Under the pieces are notes generated by a model. The model was not told the origin of the DNA. It saw nothing but the letters and a program-made list of their open reading frames with translations, and searched no databases. Position numbers and translations under genes: made by a program. From Epiperipatus broadwayi (lineage: Eukaryota; Onychophora; Udeonychophora; Euonychophora; Peripatidae), in the NCBI GenBank assembly GCA_028023455.1, contig JAQFVV010000017.1:4180098-4244097 (forward strand): a stretch of DNA of 64,000 nucleotides. Reading direction: 5' to 3'. Numbering within the stretch: position 1 is the stretch's first letter; each line of letters opens with the position of its first letter. Below, piece by piece: positions 22,043 through 32,600 of this stretch.

Positions 22043-23749
22043 ACAAATAATTTGAAATTTCTGAAAACATAATAAAGAATAAAAATAAATTTTGTAAAAT
22101 AAAAAATTGAAAATTTGATGTTACTTGCTAATAAGGAATGTTAAAAAAACTATGAACAGTAGAAGAGTTAACAAACTTTTTCAAAGGTGTAAAGATTTAA
22201 TAAAGAATAAGGGATTTTTGTTAAAAATAAAAGCATAAAAAATATTTATCAAATTATTTACATAAGGATGTTCAACATTACACAGAAAGTGTTGTTTAGT
22301 AAAAATATGTACATTGCAATTCAATAATTATAAATTATAAGTCTTTTTCTACTCCAGAAAAAGTGAGAAAAATATATTACAGGAATCACTAACTGATAAG
22401 AGTAAAATTAATGAACATTTGGGCAAAGTAATTTAAGAAAAGTAAATGTTGTATAATTAAAACAGATAGAAAATAAAAAGATTTAATTAATGATTATTTT
22501 TGCATAGGATTTAACAATAGAAAATATTTAGGTTAGGTGTGATAAGAAAATTGTGTTTGGTAAATGCAAAGAAATATTTGCTAATCACAAATATTTCTTG
22601 ATATAATAAAAGTGGTGCTGATTAATTATAAACACCAAAAGGAAAACAAGACTGATAACAATCAAGCATGAACCCTGGATCACCAGAAGCTAAACTGTGG
22701 CAATAAATAGTGTGTGCATCAAAGTGTGTAGTTCTCATTCCAGTGGATTTATTAAATGAACTGTTAGTGGGAGATTATAAGGAACAGTAGTGGAAAGAAA
22801 CTTAAGTGATGGGGTAGTGTTCTAGTATGGAGACAGCATGCTGAATGAAGCCAAAGTACTCTGTTAGTGGAAGAGTTGAACCAAAGTGTTTGGAAACTGA
22901 GGCCAATGGAAATCATCCAGAAAACATGTAATTGTTATGTGCATCTTGGGAATTGAACCATAAGTGAATTATACATACTATGTTGTAGTGTATTAATAAC
23001 TTTTACTATTAATAATATTTCATCATTATTCCCATCCTTATCTAAATTTCACATACGATTTATTTGTTGGTATTCTGATTGCCTGTATTCGAATACCCAG
23101 CAGCATGAAATGAAATTGATTAATAGATACTATTTGATAAACAAAATGATTGTTTTAATTAAACTCAAATAATTAGCTCTAATCTAAAAATAAATGTTAC
23201 ATGGAATTGTGGTACTAATGGCTTAAGCAAATACTAATTTCAAAAACTCAATCCTTATTAATGAACACATAATTAGAGCAAGATATAAAAACATGAGTTT
23301 GTGTGCAAACAGCATCTATATTGATTGTATTCTCGTTTTCACTTGAAAACTAGAAGTTCAATGTTAAATAAAAATTTCAAAATGAGCTATTTTATTAACT
23401 AAAATAAATGAGTTATTAAAATGTTAAAAATTTCTCTCTAGCTTTAAAGTTTGTACTTAAAAATGAACAGTATTTTCTTTCCTGTGATATATAAACTGAA
23501 TCAGTATAAGTAATATGATGATTTAAAAATCAGGCTTATAATAAATTCAAAACCTATGTTAGGCATGGTCAATAATTGTTGATTTATGAATTTAAAAAGA
23601 ATGGGAAAATATGGAGTGTTTATTATTTCTATAAAGATATTACATACGGGACAGAGAAAGGTGAATAACTCCGTGTGTGTAAATTTAAAAAATCAGATAT
23701 ATCAATCTTTAACTGAGGTTTAAAGTTTATATCTGTGCTAGAGATAATC
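22043..23749. other. AT-rich, largely single-copy looking DNA
   Basis: The stretch 22620-22930 is less AT-rich than its surroundings but gives no open frame of note on either strand. No supported gene. Confidence 0.4.
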
Positions 23750-23990
23750 TCCAGTTTCGAAAATGATTAGTAATAATCATTAGGGTATTTATCTGAAGTG
23801 GATGGCGTCAAAGTTGTGAGTGGAGGGAGTTTGACAATGATAAATGAAAATATAACAATTTACTCTAGATAAATATTTTGCATATAATAAAGATATATAT
23901 GAGAGATTGTGACCTGGACCAACTGATGAGTGCTGGTTCAGCACGAAATGCATCTTGGGGGTCATTTGTCTTTATTGTATCTTTATTTAT
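23750..23990 (+). mobile_element. Group C ribozyme element
   Basis: Matches the 20.4-kb and 38.1-kb units (GGCGTCAAAGTTGTGAG, AACAATTTACT, GATAAATAT, GAGAGATTGTGACCTGG) and carries the best-preserved group C hammerhead. The usual 3' B-box-like end is missing here. Confidence 0.75.
23911..23963 (+). ncRNA. Hammerhead ribozyme, type I, canonical core (group C)
   Basis: Stem I arm GACC..CCAA, CTGATGA (23923-23929), stem II GTGCTG/CAGCAC (6 perfect pairs, loop GTT, with the preferred G-C at 10.1/11.1), GAAA (23945-23948), stem III palindrome TGCA, cleavage site ATC ending at 23954, then TTGG..GGTC pairing back to CCAA..GACC across an internal loop. This is the most canonical hammerhead in the window. 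Stem III is only two pairs per molecule, so a dimeric active form is likely, as known for PLE and retrozyme hammerheads. Confidence 0.88.
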
Positions 23991-24552
23991 ATGAATTTAA
24001 AAAGAATGGGGAAGTATGGAGGTGTTTATTATTTCAATAAGCTTTAGCCATAGGTGAACAATCTAAGGTTTTAAAACAATTATTGGGAGAAGAGTGTGAG
24101 TTAATTTTCACATATGTATGAAGAGTAGTTATCTCAGCAATATTACAAATATCTGCATTTAAGTAAACTGGATGACTGTAGTACTAATTATTGATAGCAT
24201 ATGCCAGAGAGTTATTATGTTAATATAAAATATATTACAATATTATTGCTTAATGAGGTTTGGTATTGCTTAGAGAATTTCAAAATAATTTAAATTTTTA
24301 TTGACTTGTATAGAATATATAGTTAATTCATAGTAATTAAGGTATTTGATGATCTTAAGTAAAGTAAATAATAATTAAACTGTTGTTATGTCAACCCAAA
24401 ATAATGATAATTAAAAGAATAATTCCTTCATTGAATTATGAATATCTTGAACATTAGAATTGCCATGAAGATATGATGGGCAAAACATGACATGGAATCA
24501 TTATTTTTTTTAATTATTTTATCGCATGGGGCATTATTATTCAGGTGTTACT
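23991..24552. other. AT-rich spacer
   Basis: Repeats the GAATTTAAAAAGAATGGG block of 23590 at about 23995; otherwise nothing. Confidence 0.45.
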
Positions 24553-24936
24553 GAGGTATGAATCTTTCTACATTGAATCATCATCATTTTCAATCATTAT
24601 GAATCCAATGCAGGATGAAGGTTTCTCTAAGTTCAATCTATCTTCTCTGATCTCTAGTCTCTCTTCTTCACAACATCTCAATACACTCTCTTACTTTATT
24701 CATTCACCTTACATATGGTCTCTCTTTAGGTCTTTTATAATTTCTTGGAATCCAATTTAAGATTTTAACTGTCCATCTATTATCATCTCTTCTATCAATA
24801 TGTTCAGCCCAACTCTACTTCAGACACAATTCTTTCAATGATATCACCAACATCTGTTTTTTTTCCTCATCCATGTATTTGGTTTTCAGTCTCTTCTTGT
24901 TATTCTTAACATGCATTTCTCCATACTCCATTAAAT
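24553..24936 (-). pseudogene. RTE-type non-LTR retrotransposon, 3' end
   Basis: Closely parallels 17299-17640: CATCATCAT tail, ATGAATCCA.TGCAGGATGA, CTTACATATGGTCTC, GATTTTAACTGTCCATCTAT, TCTTGTTATTCTTAACATGC. Read on the minus strand it encodes the W-rich RTE C-terminus with several stops. The plus-strand 71-codon frame here is antisense noise. Confidence 0.8.
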
Positions 24937-25086
24937 ATATATATATATATACAAGAATATATTCTACCAGAATATGTAGACAATTGACAACAATTATTGT
25001 AATAAATTTTTAACAATATCTGTTTATTTGCTGAGCCAGGCTTACATACAGCATATCTTTGTCAAAGCAAGACTACAATGACATTA

Positions 25087-25120
<34 letters not shown>

Positions 25121-25129
25121 TAATGTCAT

Positions 25130-25160
<31 letters not shown>

Positions 25161-25162
25161 TA

Positions 25163-25198
<36 letters not shown>

Positions 25199-25400
25199 TA
25201 ATATCTATGGTAATTAGTGATTAGTTGCAGATATGCTAATGTATATGCTAATGTTCATAGTAGTCTTGCTTTGACAAAGATACACTGTGTTGAAAGTCGG
25301 TCTCAATAAAATATTATTAAGATTTATTACTGTAATTGTTGATGATTGTCCACATATTCTGATAGAATATATTTTTATATATTATCTACAGTATGATACA
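24937..25400. mobile_element. Dispersed repeat D, inverted dimer around TA arrays
   Basis: The left arm (AATATATTCTACCAGAATAT, GTAGACAATTGACAAC, TGCTGAGCCAGGCTT, TTTGTCAAAGCAAGAC) is mirrored on the right (GTAGTCTTGCTTTGACAAAG, GGTCTCAATAAA, GTTGATGATTGTCCACA, TATTCTGATAGAATAT). The middle is a nested series of (TA)n runs punctuated by GCTAATGTCATT and GCATATATAT (25085-25200). Each arm contains a hammerhead-like order of blocks with a broken core (TTGACAA; GTAA left, GAAA right). A second locus is at 44590-44880. Confidence 0.65.
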
Positions 25401-25427
25401 TATTATATCGTTTATAAATTTATATCA

Positions 25428-25700
25428 ATCACTAAAAATATTAAATTTAAATACATGACTTGCTGATAGGAGAGTCTTAATTTCAGTTGGGACGAAAAAA
25501 ACATTGCTATACATTGTATGTCAATTCTTATAGCTGTAATTCCCAACTACTCATTGTGCATAATAACATGAGTGAATGATCAAAAGTGGGGTCTCTTTTG
25601 ATTGTCAGTAGCTTGGATAGGTTTGCTATTGTTTTCATTCAGCCTGCAGAATCGCTGTGATCAGTTCCTGCACATCTTGTCTATGATCCCATTTACTCAT
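25428..25700 (+). mobile_element. Dispersed repeat E
   Basis: Shares TACATGACTTGCTGAT..GAGAG, TTTCAGTTGGGA, AGCTGTAAT and TTTTCATTCAGCCTGCAGAAT with the composite locus at 28.67-29.5 kb. Non-coding; class unknown. Confidence 0.7.
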
Positions 25701-26096
25701 TAATATGTATACACACACATTGGGTGTCATCAAATCATATTATTGTTTAATATTCTCTGCATGCCTTGCTGCAATGGTTGGATACCATACTTAGAAGCAT
25801 AAGACCTTTGGAACATTTCCAGCCTTAGCATTTTTGGTAGTCAAATATCTGAGGAACTCCTGACAATAAAATCATTTGATTATGTATTTTTTTAATGATT
25901 GATATTATTAAATTTAATCTAGCTCTGTACATATTCCTGGCATTTAATAATCTACTTTGGAAAATTAAATTATATGTAATGATAGACAATAAATATTTTT
26001 ATATTACAAATATATTTTAGAAAAATTATACTTACATCCTGCACTTCAAAATGACAGAAACTATTCTTAAAATACGTATAAACTCTCATTTTTGAC
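25701..26096. other. AT-rich spacer
   Basis: Nothing recognised. Confidence 0.5.
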
Positions 26097-26260
26097 AAGA
26101 GATTGTAAAAGACCTAAAATGAGACCACGTGTGAAATAGATGGATAAAATAAGAAAGTGTGTTGGGAGGGGGGTGAAAAAGAGAGATTAGAAATCAGAGA
26201 CTGTGGATTGAACTTGACTTCATCCTGCAATGGATGATGCTGATGATGTTGACAAACTCT
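26097..26260 (+). pseudogene. RTE-type fragment, extreme C-terminus
   Basis: AAGAGATTGTAAAAG, GAGACCACGTGTGAAATAGA, TGGATAAAATAAG and a GATGATGCTGATGATG tail match the 8620-8790 copy in order. Stops break the frame. Confidence 0.65.
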
Positions 26261-27105
26261 GCCAATAAAATATTTATAGATGTATAGCCATATTAATAAT
26301 ATTGCATATCTTTTTTAATAATTCTACGAACTTTTGTAAATATGGACACATTTAATAAATCTATATATCACAAGCCCAGAATTAACTAAAAAAACTGCAT
26401 TAAATCCACTTAATATAATATATCTCTTTCTTAAATTATAAAATATTTAATAAATTATTATTAAAAATATACATTAAGAAATTATATGTCACTATATAAA
26501 TATGATTTTATTTTAATTATATAATATATATCAGAGATTTAATGACAGTATTTATATTATCAATAAAACATTGCATTCTTACCTCTGTATAAATTTTACT
26601 ATTTTAAATCATCAAGTTTAATCCTTTTAAATCAAGCTTATAATATAAAAGTTAAATCATAAATAATTCTTGACTTAAAAATTATATTAATGAACAATAA
26701 AAAATTAATAGCAGATGAATGGCTATACATAGCTAAAAATTTCTTTCGTCTGCGCATAAGATCATTCGTGGTAAGACAGATGGGAATGCTGTAAAGATAA
26801 GAAATAAAACATGATGTGCTTATTAATGTATCAATCTATTATGTTTATTCACTTCTACGATATATTATCGTGGATGAAATCAAATGACCCCTGAAGAAAC
26901 TATCTATTGCGAAGCCAATTACACTTACAGCTAGTAACATTAAAAAGACATTTTATATTTACTTTGACCTCATTTTTTCTTAACCAATAATATATATATA
27001 ACAATACACTGGAATTAATTCTACAATTTTTAATCACGGTATATCGATCGATCAATAAATAAAAGTTACTGCCAGCTAACGGTTAGACTACTGTCACTAG
27101 TAGCA
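26261..27105. other. AT-rich spacer with a CpG-containing patch
   Basis: The interval 26740-26800 (TTTCGTCTGCGCATAAG, CATTCGTGGTAAGAC) retains CpGs and is followed by GTAAGA. A promoter or non-coding first exon is conceivable but unsupported. Confidence 0.35.
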
Positions 27106-27226
27106 ATTTTTTTCCCCCATATGTCATAGCATCGGCCGGGAGGCGAACCCGCAACAACCGCCTGCAATCAACTGCTTGCAAGGCAGCTGCGCTGACCTCT
27201 CGGCTAACAACGCTTGATTATCACGT
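27106..27226 (-). mobile_element. tRNA-derived SINE
   Basis: On the minus strand: GTTGTTAGCCGAGAGGTCAG (A-box TAGCCGAGAGG), CTGCCTTGCAAGCAG (anticodon-like stem-loop), a 15-20 nt variable-arm-like insert, GCGGGTTCGCCTCCCGGCCG (B-box GGTTCGCCTCC), GATGCTATGACATATGG, then an A-rich tail. The class II-like layout recalls tRNA-Leu/Ser, but the anticodon position reads TGC. Almost the whole element (~105 bp) is tRNA-like. Other copies: 13.06, 42.95, 46.32 and 50.16 kb, all in this orientation. Confidence 0.85.
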
Positions 27227-27429
27227 CACATTTCTACAGAAATTGCCAACCTTCCATAAATTGTGTATTTGTAAAATACTGATTTTTCTTTGCTTGAAAT
27301 TATTTTACTCATGCAAAAGAAAATAGTCAAAACACTTTTTTTATTACAAGTAATATTAGGGAAACAAAATATCTTAAATCATAAGCAATGTATGAATTTT
27401 TTTCTACAGTACAGGCTTTTTCGTACCTG
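27227..27429. other. AT-rich spacer
   Basis: Nothing recognised. Confidence 0.5.
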
Positions 27430-27640
27430 CACTCCATTATGTAATATATAGGGGATTTGAAATTAGACTTTCACATGACTTTCAACCATCCATGCTATCT
27501 TATATTGCTGATACACTTGATCACACCCATGTCGAAAAGATAAATATGTGTGATCAAGGATATCAGCAGTATGAGATATTATGGATAGTTGAGGGTGATG
27601 TTAAAGTCCGAGTTCAAATCCCCTATATTTAATCATAAGG
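27430..27640. mobile_element. Group C 3' parts as an inverted dimer
   Basis: ATATAGGGGATTTGAA..GACTTTCA..AACCATCCAT on the left is mirrored by ATGGATAGTTGAGGG..GTCCGAGTTCAAATCCCCTAT on the right, meeting near 27548. The B-box-like GTTCAAATCCC closes each arm. The hammerhead halves are absent. Confidence 0.7.
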
Positions 27641-27844
27641 TAATACGAAATTGTTAGCAATTACAAGATTTATAAACCCCTGAATGATTCCTACAATGCA
27701 TAAACTGGCTAGACTCGAAACATTTTTAGTTAGAAATAAAATATTACGTAAATTCCAAAGTGAACAAGTCTTCAGTATTCAAATTTATGGTAATGAATTA
27801 TTAAATATACGATATAATGGTAAAAATATTTTAAATGCATTATA

Positions 27845-28015
27845 CTAGTTTACAGATCATTAAAAACTACTCAACACTTAGACAATCCTAATATCAATAA
27901 CAATTAACAATTTCAAACTGTTGTCAAGGGAACCTACTTTTAACAATAAAGATGGAATCCCATCTTTATTAATGGTCTAATACACTTATATAGACACTAA
28001 AGATTGCAATTTGAC
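27845..28015 (-). repeat. Dispersed repeat F, inverted copy
   Basis: Minus-strand match to 5640-5785: AACTGTTGTCAAGGGAACCT, CAACACTTAGACAATC, TTATATAGACA. Confidence 0.7.
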
Positions 28016-28099
28016 AACAGAGATTGAAATTATTGATATACAGAAGTTTATTACTATATATAAATAAGAGAATGTGTGGTATGATGATTTCAGTTATTT

Positions 28100-28650
28100 C
28101 TTCTCATTTTGATGTTGCATCAAATTCTGATAGATCCACAAAGGAGGTCTTGGTAAAGCTCCATCTATTGATCATTAATACAAGCGATAGCAGGTTTTAC
28201 GTATATAAAACTTGTTTTTCTTTTTCATAAATGTACCTTTAAAGTTTTCTTGCAATGATATAGATTGCAGAAACTTTTGCTATTTGGAGAAACTGAACTG
28301 ATATCAGACCCATATAGCTATCTAGTTTGATAGGCTGAGTATGAAGACATTAACGTGTCTAAAAAATTCATGCTTGCAAACTGATAGAAACGTTTTGCAT
28401 AAACGCTTGGAGTTAGTGTTTAGGTCTAGTTTTATAACTCCTATCCCTTCACTGATGAGAGCAAATCAGCTTGAAATTAGCTGATCTGAGGGTGGAGCAA
28501 AATGAAAGAGACAGTGAATATTGACTCTGACGTTTATGTAAACAGAATACGCTTGTTTGGAGGTCTTGGTAAAGCTCCATCTATTGATCATTAATACAAG
28601 CGATATCAGGTTTTACGTATATAAAACTTGTTTTTCTTTTTCATATATAT
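28100..28650 (+). mobile_element. Group B ribozyme element with terminal direct repeats
   Basis: An ~87-bp segment (GGAGGTCTTGGTAAAGCTCC ... TTGTTTTTCTTTTTCATA) at 28143-28229 recurs with one visible change at 28559-28645, 416 bp later. Between them is one full group B monomer with GAAGACATTAACGTGTCT and an intact-box hammerhead. Terminal repeats spaced by one monomer are the signature of a ~1.2-mer tandem insertion of a retrozyme-like element. The 68-codon frame at 28024-28230 is incidental. Confidence 0.8.
28438..28497 (+). ncRNA. Hammerhead ribozyme, type I (group B)
   Basis: Stem I arm CTCC..CCCTTCA, CTGATGA (28452-28458), stem II GAGC/GCTT around AAATCA (G-U at 10.1/11.1), GAAA (28473-28476), stem III TTAGCTGA (one mismatch from an 8-bp palindrome), cleavage ATC ending 28486, stem I partner TGAGGG..GGAG. 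All core boxes are intact. Confidence 0.82.
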
Positions 28651-28659
28651 ATTAATAAA

Positions 28660-29505
28660 TGGAAGCACTGTTATATATACAAAGTTAAGTCCACAGTCAA
28701 TGTGCATTGATGTGCAGTAACTAATCAGAGAGATCCTGCATGCTGAATGAAAACAATAGCAAACCTGTCCAAGCTACTACTAATTAAAAGAAGGCCTTTT
28801 TTGATCTGCCACTAGACATTATAGCTATAGAAGTTAAGATATAAAGTATAGTAACATTTCTGACATCCCAACTGAAATTACGACTCACCCCGTCAACAAG
28901 TTATGTATTTAAATTTAATATTTTTATTGGGTAATATAGATATAAATTAATTAGTAAATGGAGTTAACTTTACTTATATATGAAGTTAAATCAACAGCCA
29001 AAGTGTACTGATGTGCAGCAGCCAATCAGACGTGGTTCTATGGCTTAATGTTTTCATTCAGTCTGCAGAACTGCTCTGATTGGTTGTCACACATCAATAC
29101 ACCTTGATGGTGGATTTAACTTTGTATATATAATGGTGATTTCATTTATTAGTTAATTTATATCTATATTAACCATTAAAAATATTACATTTAAATAGAT
29201 GACTTGCTGATGGGAGAGTTTTAATTTCAGTTGGGATGTAGGAAAAGTTGATACATTGTATCTCAGCTCTGATAGCTGTAATGTCTGGCTACTCACTTAT
29301 GCATATCAATGTGAGTGACTGATCAGACGAGAGCGTCCTTTTGATTAGCCATAGTTTAGAATGTTTTGCTACTGTTTTCATTCAGCCTGCAGAATCACTC
29401 ATTGATTTCTGCACATCAATATACCTTGGCTATGGATTTAACTTCATATATATAATGGTGGCCCCATTTACTAATTAATTTACATCTATATTAACCTGTT
29501 AAAAA
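28660..29505. mobile_element. Composite foldback of repeat E
   Basis: A minus copy of E (28668-28972) and a plus copy (29130-29500) flank a central hairpin (28976-29129) whose ends are GAAGTTAAATCAACAGC and its near-complement GGATTTAAC. The outer copies share TGACTTGCTGATGGGAGAG, TTTCAGTTGGGATG and CAGCCTGCAGAAT. The E units themselves end in the hairpin sequence (ACTTCATATATATAATGGTG). Confidence 0.72.
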
Positions 29506-29945
29506 TATTAAATATATATATATATGGTAGTGTAAAACTATGTATCAAATTATATTGATAAGCCAAAATATACATTAAAAAGAAAATTCATGAAGGAAAT
29601 TATAATACAAACAATTGAGTTATGTTGTGGATAGATTTAAATCTGTGTTTGCAAACCATTAATTTCTTTTAAGATAAATTTTTGTTTTAACCCTGTTTTT
29701 ATTTTATATGCAAAAAATAATTTGAGAAAAGAAAAATCAAAGAGGAATATTTTATAAATAAGATGGATAATTTATTAAATAAATAATATGATTGTGTAAA
29801 TATAAATAAATTATGAAAGTTTGATCAATCACATGGGAACATATGTGATATTAAAGAGATTATTTTAAAAAAAATTCTATCTGAAGATTTCTTCTCAGAA
29901 TATCAGTCATGACATTAGCTGGTTATAGCTTTTATTTATTTATCT
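29506..29945. other. AT-rich spacer
   Basis: Short (TA)n at 29510-29524; nothing else. Confidence 0.5.
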
Positions 29946-30016
29946 ATTGCATAATTTATAAGATTATAATTCAGAAATATTACCATATTCACCACTTTCT
30001 TTATTTTGCTGTAATA

Positions 30017-30172
30017 TCTTATATAAATGTAATTTATCCACTTTATTTTAGACTCTTTTTAGCAAACACCTTTTATTGTACATATATGCATACACAATCT
30101 TACATTTTGACCACCCTGCAGTCTTTTTCAGAGCCACAAAGTAAAGTGGATAAATTACATTTATGATGTTAT
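30017..30172 (-). mobile_element. Penelope-type 3' end with decayed hammerhead inside a 23-bp inverted repeat
   Basis: Minus strand: CTGAAAAAGACTGCAGGGTG then GTCAAAATGTAAG. This is the PLE hammerhead layout (box, stem II GACTGCAGGGTGGTC-like, GAAA) with CTGAAAA and CAAA substitutions. A perfect 23-bp inverted repeat (ATAAATGTAATTTATCCACT..) brackets it at about 30023-30045 and 30141-30165. No coding part of the element adjoins it. The 85-codon plus frame 29909-30166 is antisense noise. Confidence 0.6.
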
Positions 30173-30254
30173 AATTACAGGCAATAAAAAATATCCATTA
30201 TCAAGATCTTATTTAATACTATATTAATCATGTATCATTTATTCAATAAATGGT

Positions 30255-30470
30255 ATAATCTTCTTCTTCTCCTTCTTTTCCTCCTCTTATTCTACTTCTT
30301 TATCTTTTTCCCCCTTTTTTTCCTCCTCATCCTTTTCCTTATTATTATCAGAGCATTTCTCATCCAAATATTATATATGTATCATTTACTACAATAAATG
30401 GTATAATCTTCTTCCTTCTTCTCTTCCTCTTATTCTTCCTTCTCCTCCTCATTTTCCTTCTTATTATTAT
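30255..30470. repeat. Polypyrimidine (CTT/CCT) tracts, duplicated
   Basis: CTTCTTCTTCTCC-type tracts occur at about 30258-30340 and 30405-30470. Each is preceded by a similar TATTATA..GTATCATTTA..CAATAAATGGTATAAT block and followed by TTATTATTATCAGA, so the whole ~150-bp unit is a direct repeat. Confidence 0.8.
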
Positions 30471-31796
30471 CAGAACTTTACTCATACAAATACATGTATA
30501 TTCTTCTTTAAAATACAATAAAATCTTATTTCATTATTTTTTAAAGGACCAGAGAAGCTAGGAATGGAACAAAAACCTATTAAAAATTATAGAAAAGATG
30601 TAATTTAATAATTATTCATTAAAATACTGTACCCATAAAGTACCATTTAACCACTACAATTAAATTTAATTCAGATACTATAATTTAAAGATTTCATATT
30701 TATGAGAAATAAATAAATGTAACAGTCAATATAAAAGATTTGCTTTCAACCTTCAGGCTAAAAAAATATATTTTAAAAAGGAAAAAATTTTCTAAATTTC
30801 AGTATATTTGAGATATATTTCATTCAAGTATAAGTTGAAATAATAAAAAATTTTTTTTGAAAATACTGAAATTCAACTTTTAATTTAAAAAAAAAAAACA
30901 AATAAAAGATAATTGACAGGAAGTGTTTTCTCTTTGATGTCACTGAATTTTCAGTTGACTAATTTTCTGCTAAGAAGCTAATATTTTCAAATAAAATCTA
31001 AAAGAAATAAATATTTAATAATAAAAAGGTAAATATATTAATTATAATTTTTTGTATGTTTTGAATGACAACAAATGTTTATGTTATTCAAGTGCAGAAA
31101 TATATATTTGCCTCTGCACAGAATAAGGTTGTTTTCTTTGGTGTCTTTATATTATTGCTATTGTTTTTTTTTTGATAATTTATAGTTACTGGAACCTAAA
31201 TACTTTATTAGAAGTATAATCTTACTGTTAGCAAACTTTAAAATCACAGAAGGGCTTTTTAAATTATGTTTTATGCCATCAAGTAATTTAGACCATTTTC
31301 TGCTCTTTATGTTCATTTGTAGTATAAAAAAAGACTTACATAAAAAGTAGTTAAGCAATTAACAGTAGATAGTATCATAATAAAATATTGAGGGTGAAGT
31401 TTATCATCTTTATTTAAAAAAAAAAAAATTATCTATGAATCATTGCATATGTATTAAATGAGAATAGAAAAGATATGATTGTTATTTTTAAAAAACAAAG
31501 TAATAAAAATATGATTTTAATTGAAAAATTAACATATAGAAAAATATTATATGGAGTCATGGTTAATTAGTAATACATGTATAAAAGTGATAATTTAAAA
31601 ATAATATATCCATAAAAATATGTATATTTATGGCATTGATTTTAAGATCAAAGCAAATAAGTCATGAGCATAAAAATTGATGCATGAAAATGCAATGGAT
31701 TAAGAGTTAACCATATATACAAAAGTATATAATGATCTGAAAATATTTGAAATACTTCTTTAAATTATATTTATCAATATGCTGCCATTTGTCTAT

Positions 31797-31798
<2 letters not shown>
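30471..31798. other. AT-rich spacer
   Basis: About 1.3 kb of very AT-rich DNA with A12 tracts (30889, 31419). A 66-codon minus frame (31158-31358) has no domain. No gene supported. Confidence 0.4.

Positions 31799-31880
<82 letters not shown>
31799..31880. repeat. (TA)n microsatellite
   Basis: About 80 bp of uninterrupted TA at the 3' edge of a PLE copy. Confidence 0.97.
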
Positions 31881-31884
<4 letters not shown>

Positions 31885-32523
31885 AAAAAAATAAAGACTT
31901 ATAAATCCAATAAATAATATAATATTTCAACCAGAGGACTGGTTTTCATCAGAAAGAAAAAAATACACAGTAAAATGGCGATAATCAAAAATTACAGATT
32001 TGGTAAAAGATTAAAAATTAACAAAACCCCCCCTGATTGGTCACAAAATCTAACACAGAATATCTACCCAATCAATGACAAAATTCAAACAAAAAAAAAA
32101 AAAAACTACATTCCCTCCTAATCAAGCTTAAATTCTATTTAAATTAAAATAAATATAAAAATAAAAAATCCAAAATTAAAAATTAAAATATACATATGTG
32201 CATACATAGAAAAATTAAACTATGCTCACACACAAAAAATAGCTGTGCTCACATTAATATTCATTAAAAACTGAAATACTTATACATTTTAAAAAATATA
32301 GTTAGTGCAAAGTACAATAATTTATAACTAATTATTTATCTATAAACCAATTAAACACAGATATTAAACATCCATGTAACCAATCTTTACTATAAAAACC
32401 TCATATAAGAAAATTTTCACATAAAAAACACACATATAGAAATCATTTAGGAGACCAGGTAACCCAGAGATGTAATAGTTCCAGTGTTCAAATTCAATCC
32501 ATGCGGTTCTAAGGTCTTGAATT

Positions 32524-32528
<5 letters not shown>
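31881..32528 (-). pseudogene. Penelope-like element 3' end: C-terminal codons plus 3' region with hammerhead
   Basis: On the minus strand from 32528 the reading is FKTLEPHGLNLN.., the PLE C-terminal P.GLN signature, ending at a stop near 32455. A ~490-bp 3' untranslated part follows with GACCAATCAGGGGGGG and CGCCATTTTACTGTG, then the hammerhead at 31918-31952. The RT and nuclease parts are missing. A TA array (32529-32598) and a plus-strand PLE copy (from 32880) follow, giving the same minus-left, plus-right order as at 2.9-4.7 kb. Confidence 0.75.
31918..31952 (-). ncRNA. Hammerhead-like ribozyme, Penelope type
   Basis: Minus strand: CTGATGA (31952-31946), then AAACCAG, TCCT, CTGGTT (six perfect stem II pairs), GAAA (31928-31925), TATTATATTATTT. 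Catalytic boxes and stem II are intact. Stem III would be one or two A-T pairs, and I could not find a convincing stem I, so self-cleavage is uncertain. Confidence 0.65.

Positions 32529-32598
<70 letters not shown>
32529..32598. repeat. (TA)n microsatellite
   Basis: TA array between divergent PLE copies. Confidence 0.97.

Positions 32599-32600
<2 letters not shown>

Noticed and set aside
25620-25690. Possible hammerhead in repeat E (CTGATCA..GAAA-like order on the minus strand)
   Set aside because: Other copies read CTAATCA or CCAATCA and no stem II or stem I pairing holds across copies.
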